Assembly: GCF_023544445.1 (NCBI RefSeq)
Contig: NZ_JALPVJ010000007.1
Coordinates: 434,001 to 498,000, forward strand
DNA: 64,000 nucleotides
Origin: Actinoplanes sp. M2I2
GTDB taxonomy: Bacteria; Actinomycetota; Actinomycetes; Mycobacteriales; Micromonosporaceae
Direction: 5' to 3'
Below are positions 56,011 to 63,958 of this stretch, piece after piece (the stretch's first letter is position 1; each line of letters opens with the position of its first letter). The position numbers were made by a program, and so were the translations under genes. Under the pieces are notes generated by a model that was not told the origin of the DNA, searched no databases, and saw only the letters and a program-made list of their open reading frames with translations.

Positions 56011-56961
56011 TCAGTGCAGGAAGTCGATCGCCACCTTGCCGAAGATGTCGCCGGACTCGAGCCGGGCGAAGGCGTCTGCGACAGCGCTGAAGCCGTAGGT
56101 GGAGTCGATCACCGGGCGGACGTCGTTCTCGACCAGGAAGCTGAGCAGGGCGGCCAGCTCGGCGGCGGTGCCCATCGTGCTGCCCAGTATGTCGAGCCGC
56201 ATGGCGAAGACCCGGCGCAGATCCACTGTGGCCAGATGACCGCCCGTCGCGCCGCAGACCACGATGCGGCCGCCCGGCGCGCAGCACTTCATCGAGTGGT
56301 CGAACGTGGGGGCGCCGACCGACTCGATCACCAGGTTGACCCGCTCGGGCAGCCGGGCGCCGGGCTCGACGGCGATGGCCCCCAGCTCGGCGATGCGCTC
56401 CCGCTTCCCCGGGTCGCGGCTGGTGGCGTACACCCGCTTGCCCATCGCGACCGCGAGGGCGACCGCGGCCGTGGCCACCCCGCCGCCGGCGCCCTGCACC
56501 AGCACGGCCGAGCATTCGTCGGCCCGGCCCCGCGTCGTCAGCATGTGGAAGGCGGTCAGCCAGGCCGTGGGCAGGCAGGCCGCGTCGAGGAACGACAGGC
56601 CGGCCGGCTTGGGGATCAGGTTTTCCGGCGGCACCGCGACCCGCTCGGCCAGCGTGCCCGGGTGCCGCTCGGAGAGCAGGGAAAGACCCCGCGGGTCGGC
56701 CTCGTCGGGGACCACGGGGTAGACGACGACCTCGTTGCCGTCCTGGTCGACGCCGGCCGCGTCGCAGCCCAGGATCATCGGCAGCCGGTCGGCGGGCAGG
56801 CCGACACCGCGCAGCGACCAGATGTCGTGCTGGTTGAGCGAAGCCGCCCGCACCTCGACCGTAACCCAGCCGTCGGGCGGGCTGAGGTCGGGCCGGTCGG
56901 CCACGCGCAGGGCGGAGCGGGGGTTCGTCGGGTCGGAGGCTATGGCGTAGGCGGCGCGCAT
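56011..56961 (-). CDS. Zinc-binding dehydrogenase / quinone oxidoreductase-like MDR protein
   Basis: 316 residues from ATG 56961. GroES-like N-terminus (VRAASLNQHDIWSLRG) and a Rossmann domain with VLVQGAGGGVATAAVALA. Lacks the structural-zinc Cys cluster, so a quinone reductase or enoyl reductase-like member of the MDR superfamily is likelier than an alcohol dehydrogenase. Uses NADPH to reduce an unknown substrate. No partner gene. Confidence 0.87.
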   Translation of the reverse strand: MRAAYAIASDPTNPRSALRVADRPDLSPPDGWVTVEVRAASLNQHDIWSLRGVGLPADRLPMILGCDAAGVDQDGNEVVVYPVVPDEADPRGLSLLSERHPGTLAERVAVPPENLIPKPAGLSFLDAACLPTAWLTAFHMLTTRGRADECSAVLVQGAGGGVATAAVALAVAMGKRVYATSRDPGKRERIAELGAIAVEPGARLPERVNLVIESVGAPTFDHSMKCCAPGGRIVVCGATGGHLATVDLRRVFAMRLDILGSTMGTAAELAALLSFLVENDVRPVIDSTYGFSAVADAFARLESGDIFGKVAIDFLH

Positions 56962-57234
56962 AGGCACAGACCATAGTGGCCGATGGCGATCATCCGGCCG
57001 TTTTCCACAGTCTCGGACTGTCCACAGGCCGTCAGCCGGAGCTGGCGATTTCCGAGATAATGACAGCGGGGGCCTCCCCCAGGGAGGGTGGGCTCTGATC
57101 TGCGGACGATCACGACAGCTCGAAATACTAAGCAGGCGCGGTGGGCCCTCCCTCGGTGAGGAAGAGCCCGATCCGGTAACCGGCCAAGCCGCGGCGGGCA
57201 GCCCACTTCGTGACCCGATGCTCAACGACGGCGG

Positions 57235-57425
57235 TCAGCGCCTCCGCCGCAGCAGCCATGCCGCGGTCGACCGGCCGAGAAGTGAACCGGGCCGCAATCA
57301 GCGCCTCCGCCACAGCCGTGATGCCGCGGTCGACCGGCCGAGAAGTGAAACCGGGCCGCAATCAGCGCCTCCGCCACAGCCGGCGAAGCCTCGGTCCACC
57401 CCTCGAGAGGTGAACGGGGCCGCGG
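57235..57425. repeat. Three 63-64-base tandem repeats
   Basis: Copies start at 57235, 57298 and 57362 with TCAGCGCCTCCGCC. Copies 1 and 2 share the inner CCGCGGTCGACCGGCCGAGA and GTGAA; the third has diverged (CCTCGGTCCACCCCTCGAGA). The repeats stand between two minus-strand genes, ending six bases before the malic enzyme stop. The remaining part of 56962-57234 shows no gene. Confidence 0.88.
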
Positions 57426-57430
57426 CCCGC

Positions 57431-58669
57431 CTACCCGGGCAGCGGCGCCGAACGCTGCGGCGGCGCCACCGGCGCCGACCGGCGAGCAACCCCGTCCACC
57501 TCGGCCGCCGCGGCCACCGCGGCCGCGACCGCCGGCGCCACCCGCGGGTCGAGCGGCGACGGCACGATCGCGTCCGCGCGCAGGTCGTCCGAGACCACCT
57601 CGGCGATCGCCTCAGCGGCAGCCACCTTCATGCGCTCGGTGATCGTGCTGGCCCGGACGTCGAGCGCCCCGCGGAAGATGCCGGGGAAGGCCAGCACGTT
57701 GTTGATCTGGTTGGGGAAGTCGCTGCGGCCGGTGGCGACGATGGCCGCGTATCGGTGCGCGACGTCGGGCGCCACCTCGGGGGTGGGGTTGGCCATGGCG
57801 AAGATGATGCCGCCGGGGGCCATGCCGGCGACCGCGCGTTCCTCGATGTGCCCGCCCGAGACGCCGATCAGCACGTCGGCGCCGATGAGGGCTTCGGCGA
57901 TCCCACCCGTACGACCGGAGAAGTTGGTCGTCGCGGCCAGCTCGGCCTTGATCGGGGTGAGGTCGCCGCGGTCGGCGTGGATGATGCCGCGCGAGTCGCA
58001 GATGATGACGTTGGCGCCGTCCACGCCGGCCGTGATGAGCATGCGGGCGATCGCAACCCCGGCCGCCCCGGCTCCGCTCAGGACGACCCGCAGGTCGCCG
58101 AAGTCGCGGCCGAGCAGCTTGGCCGCGTTCCGCAATGCGGCCAGCGTGACCACCGCGGTGCCGTGCTGGTCGTCGTGGAAGACCGGGATGTCGAGTTCGG
58201 CGTCCAACCGGCGTTCGATCTCGAAGCAGCGCGGGGCGCTGATGTCCTCGAGGTTGATGCCGCCGAAGCTGGGGGCCATCGCCTTGACCGCCGTGATGAT
58301 GCCTTCGACGTCCTGGGTGTCGAGGCAGATCGGGATCGAGTCGACGCCGCCGAACTGTTTGAAGAGGATCGACTTGCCTTCCATGACCGGCATCGCGGCC
58401 CGGGGGCCGATGTTGCCCAGGCCGAGCACGGCCGAGCCGTCGGTGACCACGGCGACGGTGTTGGCCGTCCAGGTGTAGTCGGCGTAGAGCGACGGGTCGT
58501 CGGCGATGGCCTCGCAGACCCGGGCGACACCGGGGGTGTAGGCCAGCGAGAGGTGGTCGCGGCTGGCCAGCGGGACGGTCAGGCTGATCTCCATCTTGCC
58601 GCTTCTGTGCAGCTCGAAGACGGGATCGGCGGCCAGGGCGGGGTCGAGCTCGAAACTGAAGTAGGACAC
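57431..58669 (-). CDS. NAD(P)-dependent malic enzyme
   Basis: 412 residues from GTG 58669 with TTGGAG five bases before it; the longer frame to 58771 has no start signal. Malic enzyme motifs: SLAYTPGVARVCEAI, GLGNIGPRAAMPVMEGK, FGGINLEDISAPRCFEIE, PVFHDDQHGTA, then a Rossmann domain VLSGAGAAGVAIA. It decarboxylates malate to pyruvate. Short form, without the phosphotransacetylase domain of MaeB. Ala-rich C-terminal tail. Confidence 0.94.
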   Translation of the reverse strand: MSYFSFELDPALAADPVFELHRSGKMEISLTVPLASRDHLSLAYTPGVARVCEAIADDPSLYADYTWTANTVAVVTDGSAVLGLGNIGPRAAMPVMEGKSILFKQFGGVDSIPICLDTQDVEGIITAVKAMAPSFGGINLEDISAPRCFEIERRLDAELDIPVFHDDQHGTAVVTLAALRNAAKLLGRDFGDLRVVLSGAGAAGVAIARMLITAGVDGANVIICDSRGIIHADRGDLTPIKAELAATTNFSGRTGGIAEALIGADVLIGVSGGHIEERAVAGMAPGGIIFAMANPTPEVAPDVAHRYAAIVATGRSDFPNQINNVLAFPGIFRGALDVRASTITERMKVAAAEAIAEVVSDDLRADAIVPSPLDPRVAPAVAAAVAAAAEVDGVARRSAPVAPPQRSAPLPG

Positions 58670-58807
58670 GGGGACTCCAACCGGCATCGGGACGTAGGTC
58701 GGCGAGGCGGTCGCGACGGCGAGTAGGGCGCCGGACCGGAACGCGATGCGGGGATCACCCGTGAAAAGCAACCGCGAGGCGCGAGTGTGCGCCGCGGTGT
58801 TGCGACA

Positions 58808-59116
58808 TTAACCTAGCCGACCGAGCCGCGGGTAGTAGCGCAATAACACCCGGCCGATGACATCCGCCACCCCGTACGCCCGGCTGTCGTCCTCGATCAG
58901 CTGGTTGTCGCCCTGTATCCACCACCCGCCGTCCTGAGGCCTTACCGTGCGCTTGACCACCAGCAGGTCGGGTCTGGTCCGGAACCGGGCGACCACCACG
59001 TCGCCCGCGCGCACCCGGCCGCCACGACGGACGAGCAGGGCGTCACCGTCGCGCAGCGTGGGAACCATCGAAGGTCCGCGGACGAGCACCGCGAACAGCG
59101 GTAGTTGCCAACTCAC
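58808..59116 (-). CDS. sodX: Nickel superoxide dismutase maturation protease
   Basis: 102 residues from GTG 59116, nine bases after GGAGG (an ATG in between runs into a stop at once). S26 signal-peptidase fold: catalytic Ser in RGPSMVPTLRDGD and Lys in VVKRTV, then WIQGDN and RAYG. It cleaves the SodN leader to free the His that binds nickel. It is divergent from sodN with 86 bases between the starts. Confidence 0.9.
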   Translation of the reverse strand: MSWQLPLFAVLVRGPSMVPTLRDGDALLVRRGGRVRAGDVVVARFRTRPDLLVVKRTVRPQDGGWWIQGDNQLIEDDSRAYGVADVIGRVLLRYYPRLGRLG

Positions 59117-59202
59117 GGCATCAGTCCTCCATCGCTTTACCGCCGGGTGGTAAGGGGTAGTGTCAACCACGGATCATCGCAAACTCATATGGAGGAGTCC
59201 TG

Positions 59203-59607
59203 ATGCGACTTCCGCGTTTCCTCACGCCTCGAACCGTGGTCACCGCCCACTGCGACCTTCCGTGTGGCATCTACGACCCGGCGCAGGCCCGGATCGAGGC
59301 CGAGTCGGTCAAGGCCATCGCTGAGAAGTACCAGGCGAACACGGACCCCGAGTTCCGTACGCGCGCCATCCTCATCAAGGAGCAGCGCGCCGAACTGGTC
59401 AAGCACCACCTGTGGGTGCTGTGGACCGACTACTTCAAGGCCCCGCACTTCGAGAAGTACCCGAACCTGCACCAGCTGTTCAACGAGGCCACCAAGCTCG
59501 CCGGCGCGTCCGGCGCCAAGGGCTCGGTCGACCCCGCCGTCGCCGACCAGCTCCTCGGCAAGATCGAGGAGATCTCCAAGATCTTCTGGGAGACGAAGCA
59601 GGCCTGA
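59203..59607 (+). CDS. sodN: Nickel-containing superoxide dismutase
   Basis: 134 residues from ATG 59203 with GGAGGAG. The nickel hook HCDLPCGIYDP follows a 15-residue leader (MRLPRFLTPRTVVTA); removal by SodX gives His1, Cys2 and Cys6 as ligands. The four-helix bundle follows. Converts superoxide to oxygen and peroxide in the cytoplasm. Usually controlled by nickel through Nur; I see only a TTGCGATGATCC-like half site, so this is not shown here. Confidence 0.97.
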   Translation: MRLPRFLTPRTVVTAHCDLPCGIYDPAQARIEAESVKAIAEKYQANTDPEFRTRAILIKEQRAELVKHHLWVLWTDYFKAPHFEKYPNLHQLFNEATKLAGASGAKGSVDPAVADQLLGKIEEISKIFWETKQA

Positions 59608-59620
59608 TCTGCGCCCGGCG

Positions 59621-59657
59621 ACACGGCCGGTACGCCCACCGGGCGTACCGGCCGTGT
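59621..59657 (+). terminator. Terminator of sodN
   Basis: A perfect 17-base stem (59621-59637 with 59641-59657) around ACC, 13 bases past the sodN stop. GC-rich, no T tract. Confidence 0.82.
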
Positions 59658-59699
59658 CCGCTCCGGGACTAGAGTCTGCTGGGCGTTGGGAGGAGATCG

Positions 59700-60113
59700 G
59701 TGACTCAGGTGAGGGACAGAATTCCGGATCCGGCTATCGGCGACGACGTCGTGATGCTGACCGTGCCCGCCGACGGCGGCTACCTGGGCGTTCTCCGGAC
59801 GGCGACGGCCGGTCTGGCCGCCCGGCTGCATTTCGCGCTCGACGAGATCGAGGATCTGCGCATCGCGGTCGACGAGGCCTGCGCGATGCTGCTGGCCATC
59901 GCCACCCGCGGGGCCGAGCTCGACTGCCGGTTCGCCGTCACCGAGGACGCCCTGACGGTCGAGGTCACCGTGACGACCGTCCGCGGCGCCAAGCTGCCGG
60001 CCGAGTCGTCCTTCGCGTGGAAGGTGCTGACCGCCCTGACCACGTCGGCGGCCGCCGAGGCCACCGGTCAGCGAGCCACGATCCGGCTGGTCACCCGGCG
60101 TACCGGGGCCTGA
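59700..60113 (+). CDS. RsbW-like anti-sigma serine kinase (GHKL ATPase)
   Basis: 137 residues from GTG 59700 with GGGAGGAG. HATPase_c_2 domain: DLRIAVDEACAMLLAIA is the N-box helix as in UsfX/RsbW of the SigF system. The conserved Asn of the N box is replaced by Ala (DEACAMLL), as in many actinobacterial members, and the G1/G2 regions are weak. It may bind a SigB/SigF-type sigma factor, but none is adjacent: the next gene runs the other way. Confidence 0.82.
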   Translation: MTQVRDRIPDPAIGDDVVMLTVPADGGYLGVLRTATAGLAARLHFALDEIEDLRIAVDEACAMLLAIATRGAELDCRFAVTEDALTVEVTVTTVRGAKLPAESSFAWKVLTALTTSAAAEATGQRATIRLVTRRTGA

Positions 60114-60123
60114 TCGAGCAGTC

Positions 60124-60816
60124 TCAGTGCAGCACCGTGGTGATGTAGTCCAGGTGCTGCGCCGCCGCCCGGGTCGCCGATTCCGCGTCCCGCATGAGCA
60201 GGCAGTCCAGGATCAGCCGGTGGTCGGCGTCGATCTGGCGCCAGTAGCCCGCCGGCAGGTTCTCGGTGACGTCCTCGCCGAACGTGGCGTGGTAGAGCGG
60301 ACGCACCACCAGCTCGAAGAGCGGGTTCATGGTGGCCTTGGCCACAGCCATGTGAAACGCCGCGTGGGCCGCGAGCATCGTCTCGAGGTCGTCGACCGCC
60401 GGGTCGAAGAACGCGCCGCGGATCTCGGCCAGCTGATCGTCGTCGCGGCGGAGCGCGGCCAGCCCCGCGGCCGGCACCTCGAGCGCCCGGCGCAGCTCCA
60501 GCAGATCGGCCAGACCCACGCCGGCCGAGTTGGTCAGCAGGGTGAAACCTGTGGTCAGCGCGTCGGCGAGTTGCTCGGCGTCGGGATGGGCGACGAAGCT
60601 GCCGCCGGTGACGCCCCGGGTCGTGACGATCAGGTGCTGACTGGCCAGCAGGCGCAGGGCCTCGCGCACCGTGCTGCGGCTGACGCCGGTCTTGACGCAC
60701 AGCTCCGGCTCGGGTGGCAGCCGCTCGCCAGGCTGTAGCCGACCCGAGGTGATGTCCGCTCGTAACTCGTCCGCCAGCAGTTGATAGGCCGGCGGACGCA
60801 CCGATGATCCGGTCAC
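60124..60816 (-). CDS. FadR-family GntR transcriptional regulator
   Basis: 230 residues from GTG 60816, six bases after TACGCT (leaderless). N-terminal winged helix: LADELRADITSGRLQPGERLPPE and GVSRSTVREALRLLASQHLI. All-helical FCD effector domain after ~residue 90 with the metal/ligand His and Asp residues in FHMAVAKAT and HRLILD. It probably controls use of an organic acid or sugar acid; targets are not adjacent. Confidence 0.9.
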   Translation of the reverse strand: MTGSSVRPPAYQLLADELRADITSGRLQPGERLPPEPELCVKTGVSRSTVREALRLLASQHLIVTTRGVTGGSFVAHPDAEQLADALTTGFTLLTNSAGVGLADLLELRRALEVPAAGLAALRRDDDQLAEIRGAFFDPAVDDLETMLAAHAAFHMAVAKATMNPLFELVVRPLYHATFGEDVTENLPAGYWRQIDADHRLILDCLLMRDAESATRAAAQHLDYITTVLH

Positions 60817-60854
60817 ATCCCCAGCGTAGGCCCTGAGCCGCCGAATCGAGGCGA

Positions 60855-61250
60855 TTAATCGATGCCGAGCGCTCTCGTGCTCGGCGGCAGCACGATCAGC
60901 ACACCGATCAGCACGCCGAGGGCCATCAGCACGACGCCGAGCCAGGACGGGCCGACCTGCAGCAGGAATCCACCGGCGGCGATGGTGAAGAGCTGGATGA
61001 CGATCGCCGGGCCGCGCGCGCCACGCCGGCGCCGGCCGAGAGCGCGCGCGACGAAGAACACGGCCGCCACGCCGAGGGCAGCGAAGACCGTGAGCGCCAC
61101 AGCCGGCACGACGTCGACCGGCGAACTCGTCAGATCGAGGACGATGAGGTAGACGGTGAGCCCGGCCAGGGCGGCGCACTCCAGATAGACCAGCCACACC
61201 GCCCACACCAGCGTCGCGGGCTTGTCAACGACTGACTTCTCACCGGTCAC
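60855..61250 (-). CDS. Small integral membrane protein, 131 aa
   Basis: From GTG 61250, six bases after TATGGT (leaderless). Four hydrophobic helices (about 12-35, 46-66, 78-98 and 102-120). No recognised domain. Its promoter lies back to back with that of the lipid-kinase gene. Confidence 0.72.
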   Translation of the reverse strand: MTGEKSVVDKPATLVWAVWLVYLECAALAGLTVYLIVLDLTSSPVDVVPAVALTVFAALGVAAVFFVARALGRRRRGARGPAIVIQLFTIAAGGFLLQVGPSWLGVVLMALGVLIGVLIVLPPSTRALGID

Positions 61251-61256
61251 GGAAGC

Positions 61257-61295
61257 ACCATACCGACAGTGTTTCGGGCGGCTCTTGGGTACAGT
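61257..61295. promoter_or_regulatory. Back-to-back leaderless promoters
   Basis: TATGGT (minus, 61262-61257) serves GTG 61250 and TACAGT (plus, 61290-61295) serves ATG 61303. Only 27 bases separate the two -10 boxes, so the -35 regions must overlap or interlace. Confidence 0.6.
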
Positions 61296-61302
61296 GCCGC
61301 GC

Positions 61303-62253
61303 ATGCGAGCGTTACTGCTGGTCAACCCCAAGGCTACGACCACCAGCGAGCGCAGCCGAGATGTCCTGGTCCGGGCCCTGCGCAGCGCGGTCGACCTGTC
61401 GGTGGAGTACACGACCCGTCGCGGTCACGCCGCGACGCTCGCCCGTGCCGCCGCCGGGAGCGGGGTGGACGTGGTCGTCACGCTCGGCGGCGACGGCACG
61501 GTCAACGAGGCGGTCAACGGGCTGATGACCGCCGAGGCCGTGCTGAGCGGGCTGACCGGCCCCCGTGCCCGGGTGCTGCCCGCGCTGGCCGTGGTGCCGG
61601 GTGGTTCGACCAACGTCTTCGCCCGCGCGCTGGGGCTGCCCCGCGACTGGGTCGAGGGCACCAGCGTGATCCTCGACGGGCTGCGCGACGGACGTCACCG
61701 GGTGATCGGTCTCGGTCGCGCCGACGACCGCTACTTCACCTTCGCCGCCGGCATGGGCTTCGACGCCGCCGTGGTGCGCCGGGTCGAGCAGGCCCGGCTG
61801 CGCGGCCGCACGTCGACGCCCAGCCTCTACTTCCGATCGATCTTCAACCAGGTGCTCACCGGTGAGGACCGCAAGTCCCCGCCGTTGTCCATCGAGCGGC
61901 CCGGCGAGCCGGCCGAGCCCGATCTGGGCACCGTGATCATCCAGAACACCGCGCCCTGGACCTACGTCGGCGACCGCCCGATCAATCCGAGTCCCGGCGC
62001 CTCGTTCGATCGCGGCCTCGACGTCATGGCCCTGCGCGGGCTCGCCGTCACCGGCACCGCGCGCACGATGGCCCAGCTGGCGACGCGCAAGGGCGACCCG
62101 CACGGCAAGCATGTGCTGCATCTGCACGACCAGGACGAGTTCACGGTCGTCGCTTCCCGCCCCCAGCCGTTCCAGCTGGACGGGGACTATCTGGGCGAGC
62201 GCCAGAAGGTGCACTTCGTGTCCGTTCCCGAAGCGCTACGTGTGATCTGCTGA
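61303..62253 (+). CDS. Diacylglycerol/sphingosine kinase-family lipid kinase
   Basis: 316 residues from ATG 61303, seven bases after TACAGT (leaderless). NAD/DAG kinase motifs VNPKATTTSER, GGDGTVNEAVNGL, PGGSTNVFARALG; C-terminal beta-sandwich ends QLDGDYLG. It phosphorylates diacylglycerol or a polyprenol-type lipid with ATP at the membrane. Confidence 0.92.
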   Translation: MRALLLVNPKATTTSERSRDVLVRALRSAVDLSVEYTTRRGHAATLARAAAGSGVDVVVTLGGDGTVNEAVNGLMTAEAVLSGLTGPRARVLPALAVVPGGSTNVFARALGLPRDWVEGTSVILDGLRDGRHRVIGLGRADDRYFTFAAGMGFDAAVVRRVEQARLRGRTSTPSLYFRSIFNQVLTGEDRKSPPLSIERPGEPAEPDLGTVIIQNTAPWTYVGDRPINPSPGASFDRGLDVMALRGLAVTGTARTMAQLATRKGDPHGKHVLHLHDQDEFTVVASRPQPFQLDGDYLGERQKVHFVSVPEALRVIC

Positions 62254-62658
62254 CGAGTGGGTAGCCAACCTCACGATCCGTTACAGAAACACGGTCAAAA
62301 GCTCGGCATCGGGCCGGGGACCGTACTACATTGATGGGAGCGTTGGTCACCGGGCTCTGGCGCAAGCCTCAGATCCGGACAAAGAGGGCGTGAGCCAGCT
62401 CACCCGCCCGGAGAAACTTCGGGCGCTACCCTTGACATCGCGAGAGTTCGTGAAAGCATTCACAAGCGATAAGAAGTAACCGGTTGCTGGTTGCGCGCGT
62501 TTCTCAATCCAGAAGCGCCGAGCAGCATCCAGTAACAACAAAAGCTTGCTACGCACGGCGAGCAGACGGGCACTCAGACGTCAGCCGCCATCGCGAACGC
62601 ATAGGTAAACCAGTAACGCCATTTATTACCCCAGCCAGAAACAAGGAGTGTTGCCGCC
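62254..62658 (+). promoter_or_regulatory. Long upstream region of whiB1
   Basis: About 400 bases without a clear gene. TTGACA at 62432-62437 may be a -35 box; the CRP-like site follows at 62450. A 19-codon frame (62334-62393) has no ribosome site and is not called. If transcription starts near 62465, the leader is nearly 200 bases. Confidence 0.55.
62450..62463. promoter_or_regulatory. CRP-like binding site in the whiB1 promoter region
   Basis: GTGA-AAGCAT-TCAC is a perfect 4-6-4 inverted repeat fitting the CRP/FNR consensus TGTGA-N6-TCACA except for the first base. In M. tuberculosis whiB1 is controlled by a CRP protein through sites of this kind. Confidence 0.6.
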
Positions 62659-62913
62659 ATGGACTGGCGTCACGATGCGATCTGCCGCGACGAGGACCCG
62701 GAGCTGTTCTTCCCGATCGGGACGTCCGGCCCCGCGCTCCTGCAGGTCGAGCAGGCCAAGGCCGTGTGCCGGCGGTGTCCCGTGACCTCGGAATGCCTTT
62801 CGTGGGCACTCGAGTCGGGACAGGATGCCGGCGTCTGGGGCGGGATGAGCGAAGACGAGCGTCGCGCCGTGAAGCGTCGCGGCGGCCTCCGTGTCGGAGC
62901 TCCTACCGCCTGA
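62659..62913 (+). CDS. whiB1: WhiB1-type iron-sulfur transcription factor
   Basis: 84 residues from ATG 62659 with AAGGAG ten bases before. Four cluster Cys: CRDEDPELFF, then CRRC and SEC in the C-x2-C-x5-C pattern, followed by the GVWGG turn and a basic C-terminal DNA-binding tail (RRAVKRRGG). It nearly matches WhiB1/WblE, the essential NO-sensitive 4Fe-4S regulator. Terminator after the gene. Confidence 0.95.
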   Translation: MDWRHDAICRDEDPELFFPIGTSGPALLQVEQAKAVCRRCPVTSECLSWALESGQDAGVWGGMSEDERRAVKRRGGLRVGAPTA

Positions 62914-62934
62914 ACCAATCCCCCACAGCATTTG

Positions 62935-62961
62935 CGCCCCGGGCCGTTCGGCACCGGGGCG
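62935..62961 (+). terminator. Terminator of whiB1
   Basis: CGCCCCGG pairs with CCGGGGCG, with GCC/GGC extending the stem around GTTC and a bulged A; TCTTGCTGTTT follows. Bases 62962-63217 show no gene. Confidence 0.75.
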
Positions 62962-63217
62962 TCTTGCTGTTTCCGATCGATTACTGTGCGCGCCGAATCC
63001 TGAGAGCTTCCCGAGAGGTTCGCCGAACGCGCTATTGCGATCACGTTCGGTTTCATCGAGATTCCACGAAATGATCTCGAAATTGCGGGCCGCGACGAAT
63101 GGTCGACATTCCCGGTACGGAGCGTCGACAGTGGGCGGAGCGCTCCGGGCGCGCAACGGTTGGTGACGGTGCGTTGCCGTGCAGGGCACCCTCACTGACA
63201 GTCGTGGCACGCGACAC

Positions 63218-63958
63218 TCACGCGGCTGCGGGCAGCGCACGGCCGGTGGCCGCCAGCACTCGCGAGGCGACGAGGCGTACGAGATCCGGTGCGTCGCCCA
63301 GCGGATCAGCGACCACCACGGCGCCGGCCTCACGAGCCGAGCGCACGGCCAGGTCGTACAGGAAGCCCGGGGCGAGGAAATAGGCGGCCACCCCGATCCG
63401 GCGGGCGCCGTCGGCCCGCAGGCGGCTCACAGCGACCCCGGCGTCCGGCGGAGAGGCCGAGGCATACGCCGCGACACACGGGACGCTCAGACGGGCGCTG
63501 AGGGCTTCCGCCGCCCACGAGATCGTCTCCCGGGCGGCCGCGTTGCGCGTTCCCGCGGCGGCCAGCACCACCGCGTCCAGCCCCGCGTGCGGGAGACGCC
63601 GCTCCAGACCGTCCAGCAGGGCCGGGGGCACGACCGGGGACGAAGGCGTCGGCCCGAGCACGCCGGCCAGCGTCACGTCCACCGGCAGCCCGGCGGCCTC
63701 GGCCACGATCGCCGGGACGTCGACCCGCCCGTGGTAGGCCTCGGTCAGCAGCAGCGGCACGAGCACGGCCTGCCGCCCCGGCAGGGAGGCCAGCACGTCG
63801 AGCGGGCGCGGCCCGGCGTGGTCGAGGTACGACGCGTGCACCTCCCACGACGGGTGGGCCCGCCGCACCGCCCGGGCCAGCGCCTCGGTCGAAGCCGCGG
63901 CCCGCGGGTCACGGCTCCCGTGGGCCACCAGGACGACGGCTAGACGTGCAGGCCGCAT
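63218..63958 (-). CDS. CbiX/SirB-family chelatase
   Basis: 246 residues from ATG 63958. Catalytic VLVAHGSRDPRA (His) and two repeated CbiX-like halves (residues 1-115 and 125-240) as in sirohydrochlorin cobalt/ferrochelatases. The overlap with cysH indicates the iron-inserting step of siroheme for sulfite reductase, that is assimilatory sulfate reduction. Confidence 0.9.
   Translation of the reverse strand: MRPARLAVVLVAHGSRDPRAAASTEALARAVRRAHPSWEVHASYLDHAGPRPLDVLASLPGRQAVLVPLLLTEAYHGRVDVPAIVAEAAGLPVDVTLAGVLGPTPSSPVVPPALLDGLERRLPHAGLDAVVLAAAGTRNAAARETISWAAEALSARLSVPCVAAYASASPPDAGVAVSRLRADGARRIGVAAYFLAPGFLYDLAVRSAREAGAVVVADPLGDAPDLVRLVASRVLAATGRALPAAA

Noticed and set aside
57128..57361. A 77-codon minus-strand frame across the 64-base repeats
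   Set aside because: Most of it simply translates the repeats; no start signal and no recognisable domain.
59117..59202. A Nur box between sodX and sodN
   Set aside because: I could find only a possible half site and no second half at the proper distance.
62334..62393. A 19-codon frame in the whiB1 leader
   Set aside because: No Shine-Dalgarno, no correctly spaced -10 box and no hint of conservation.
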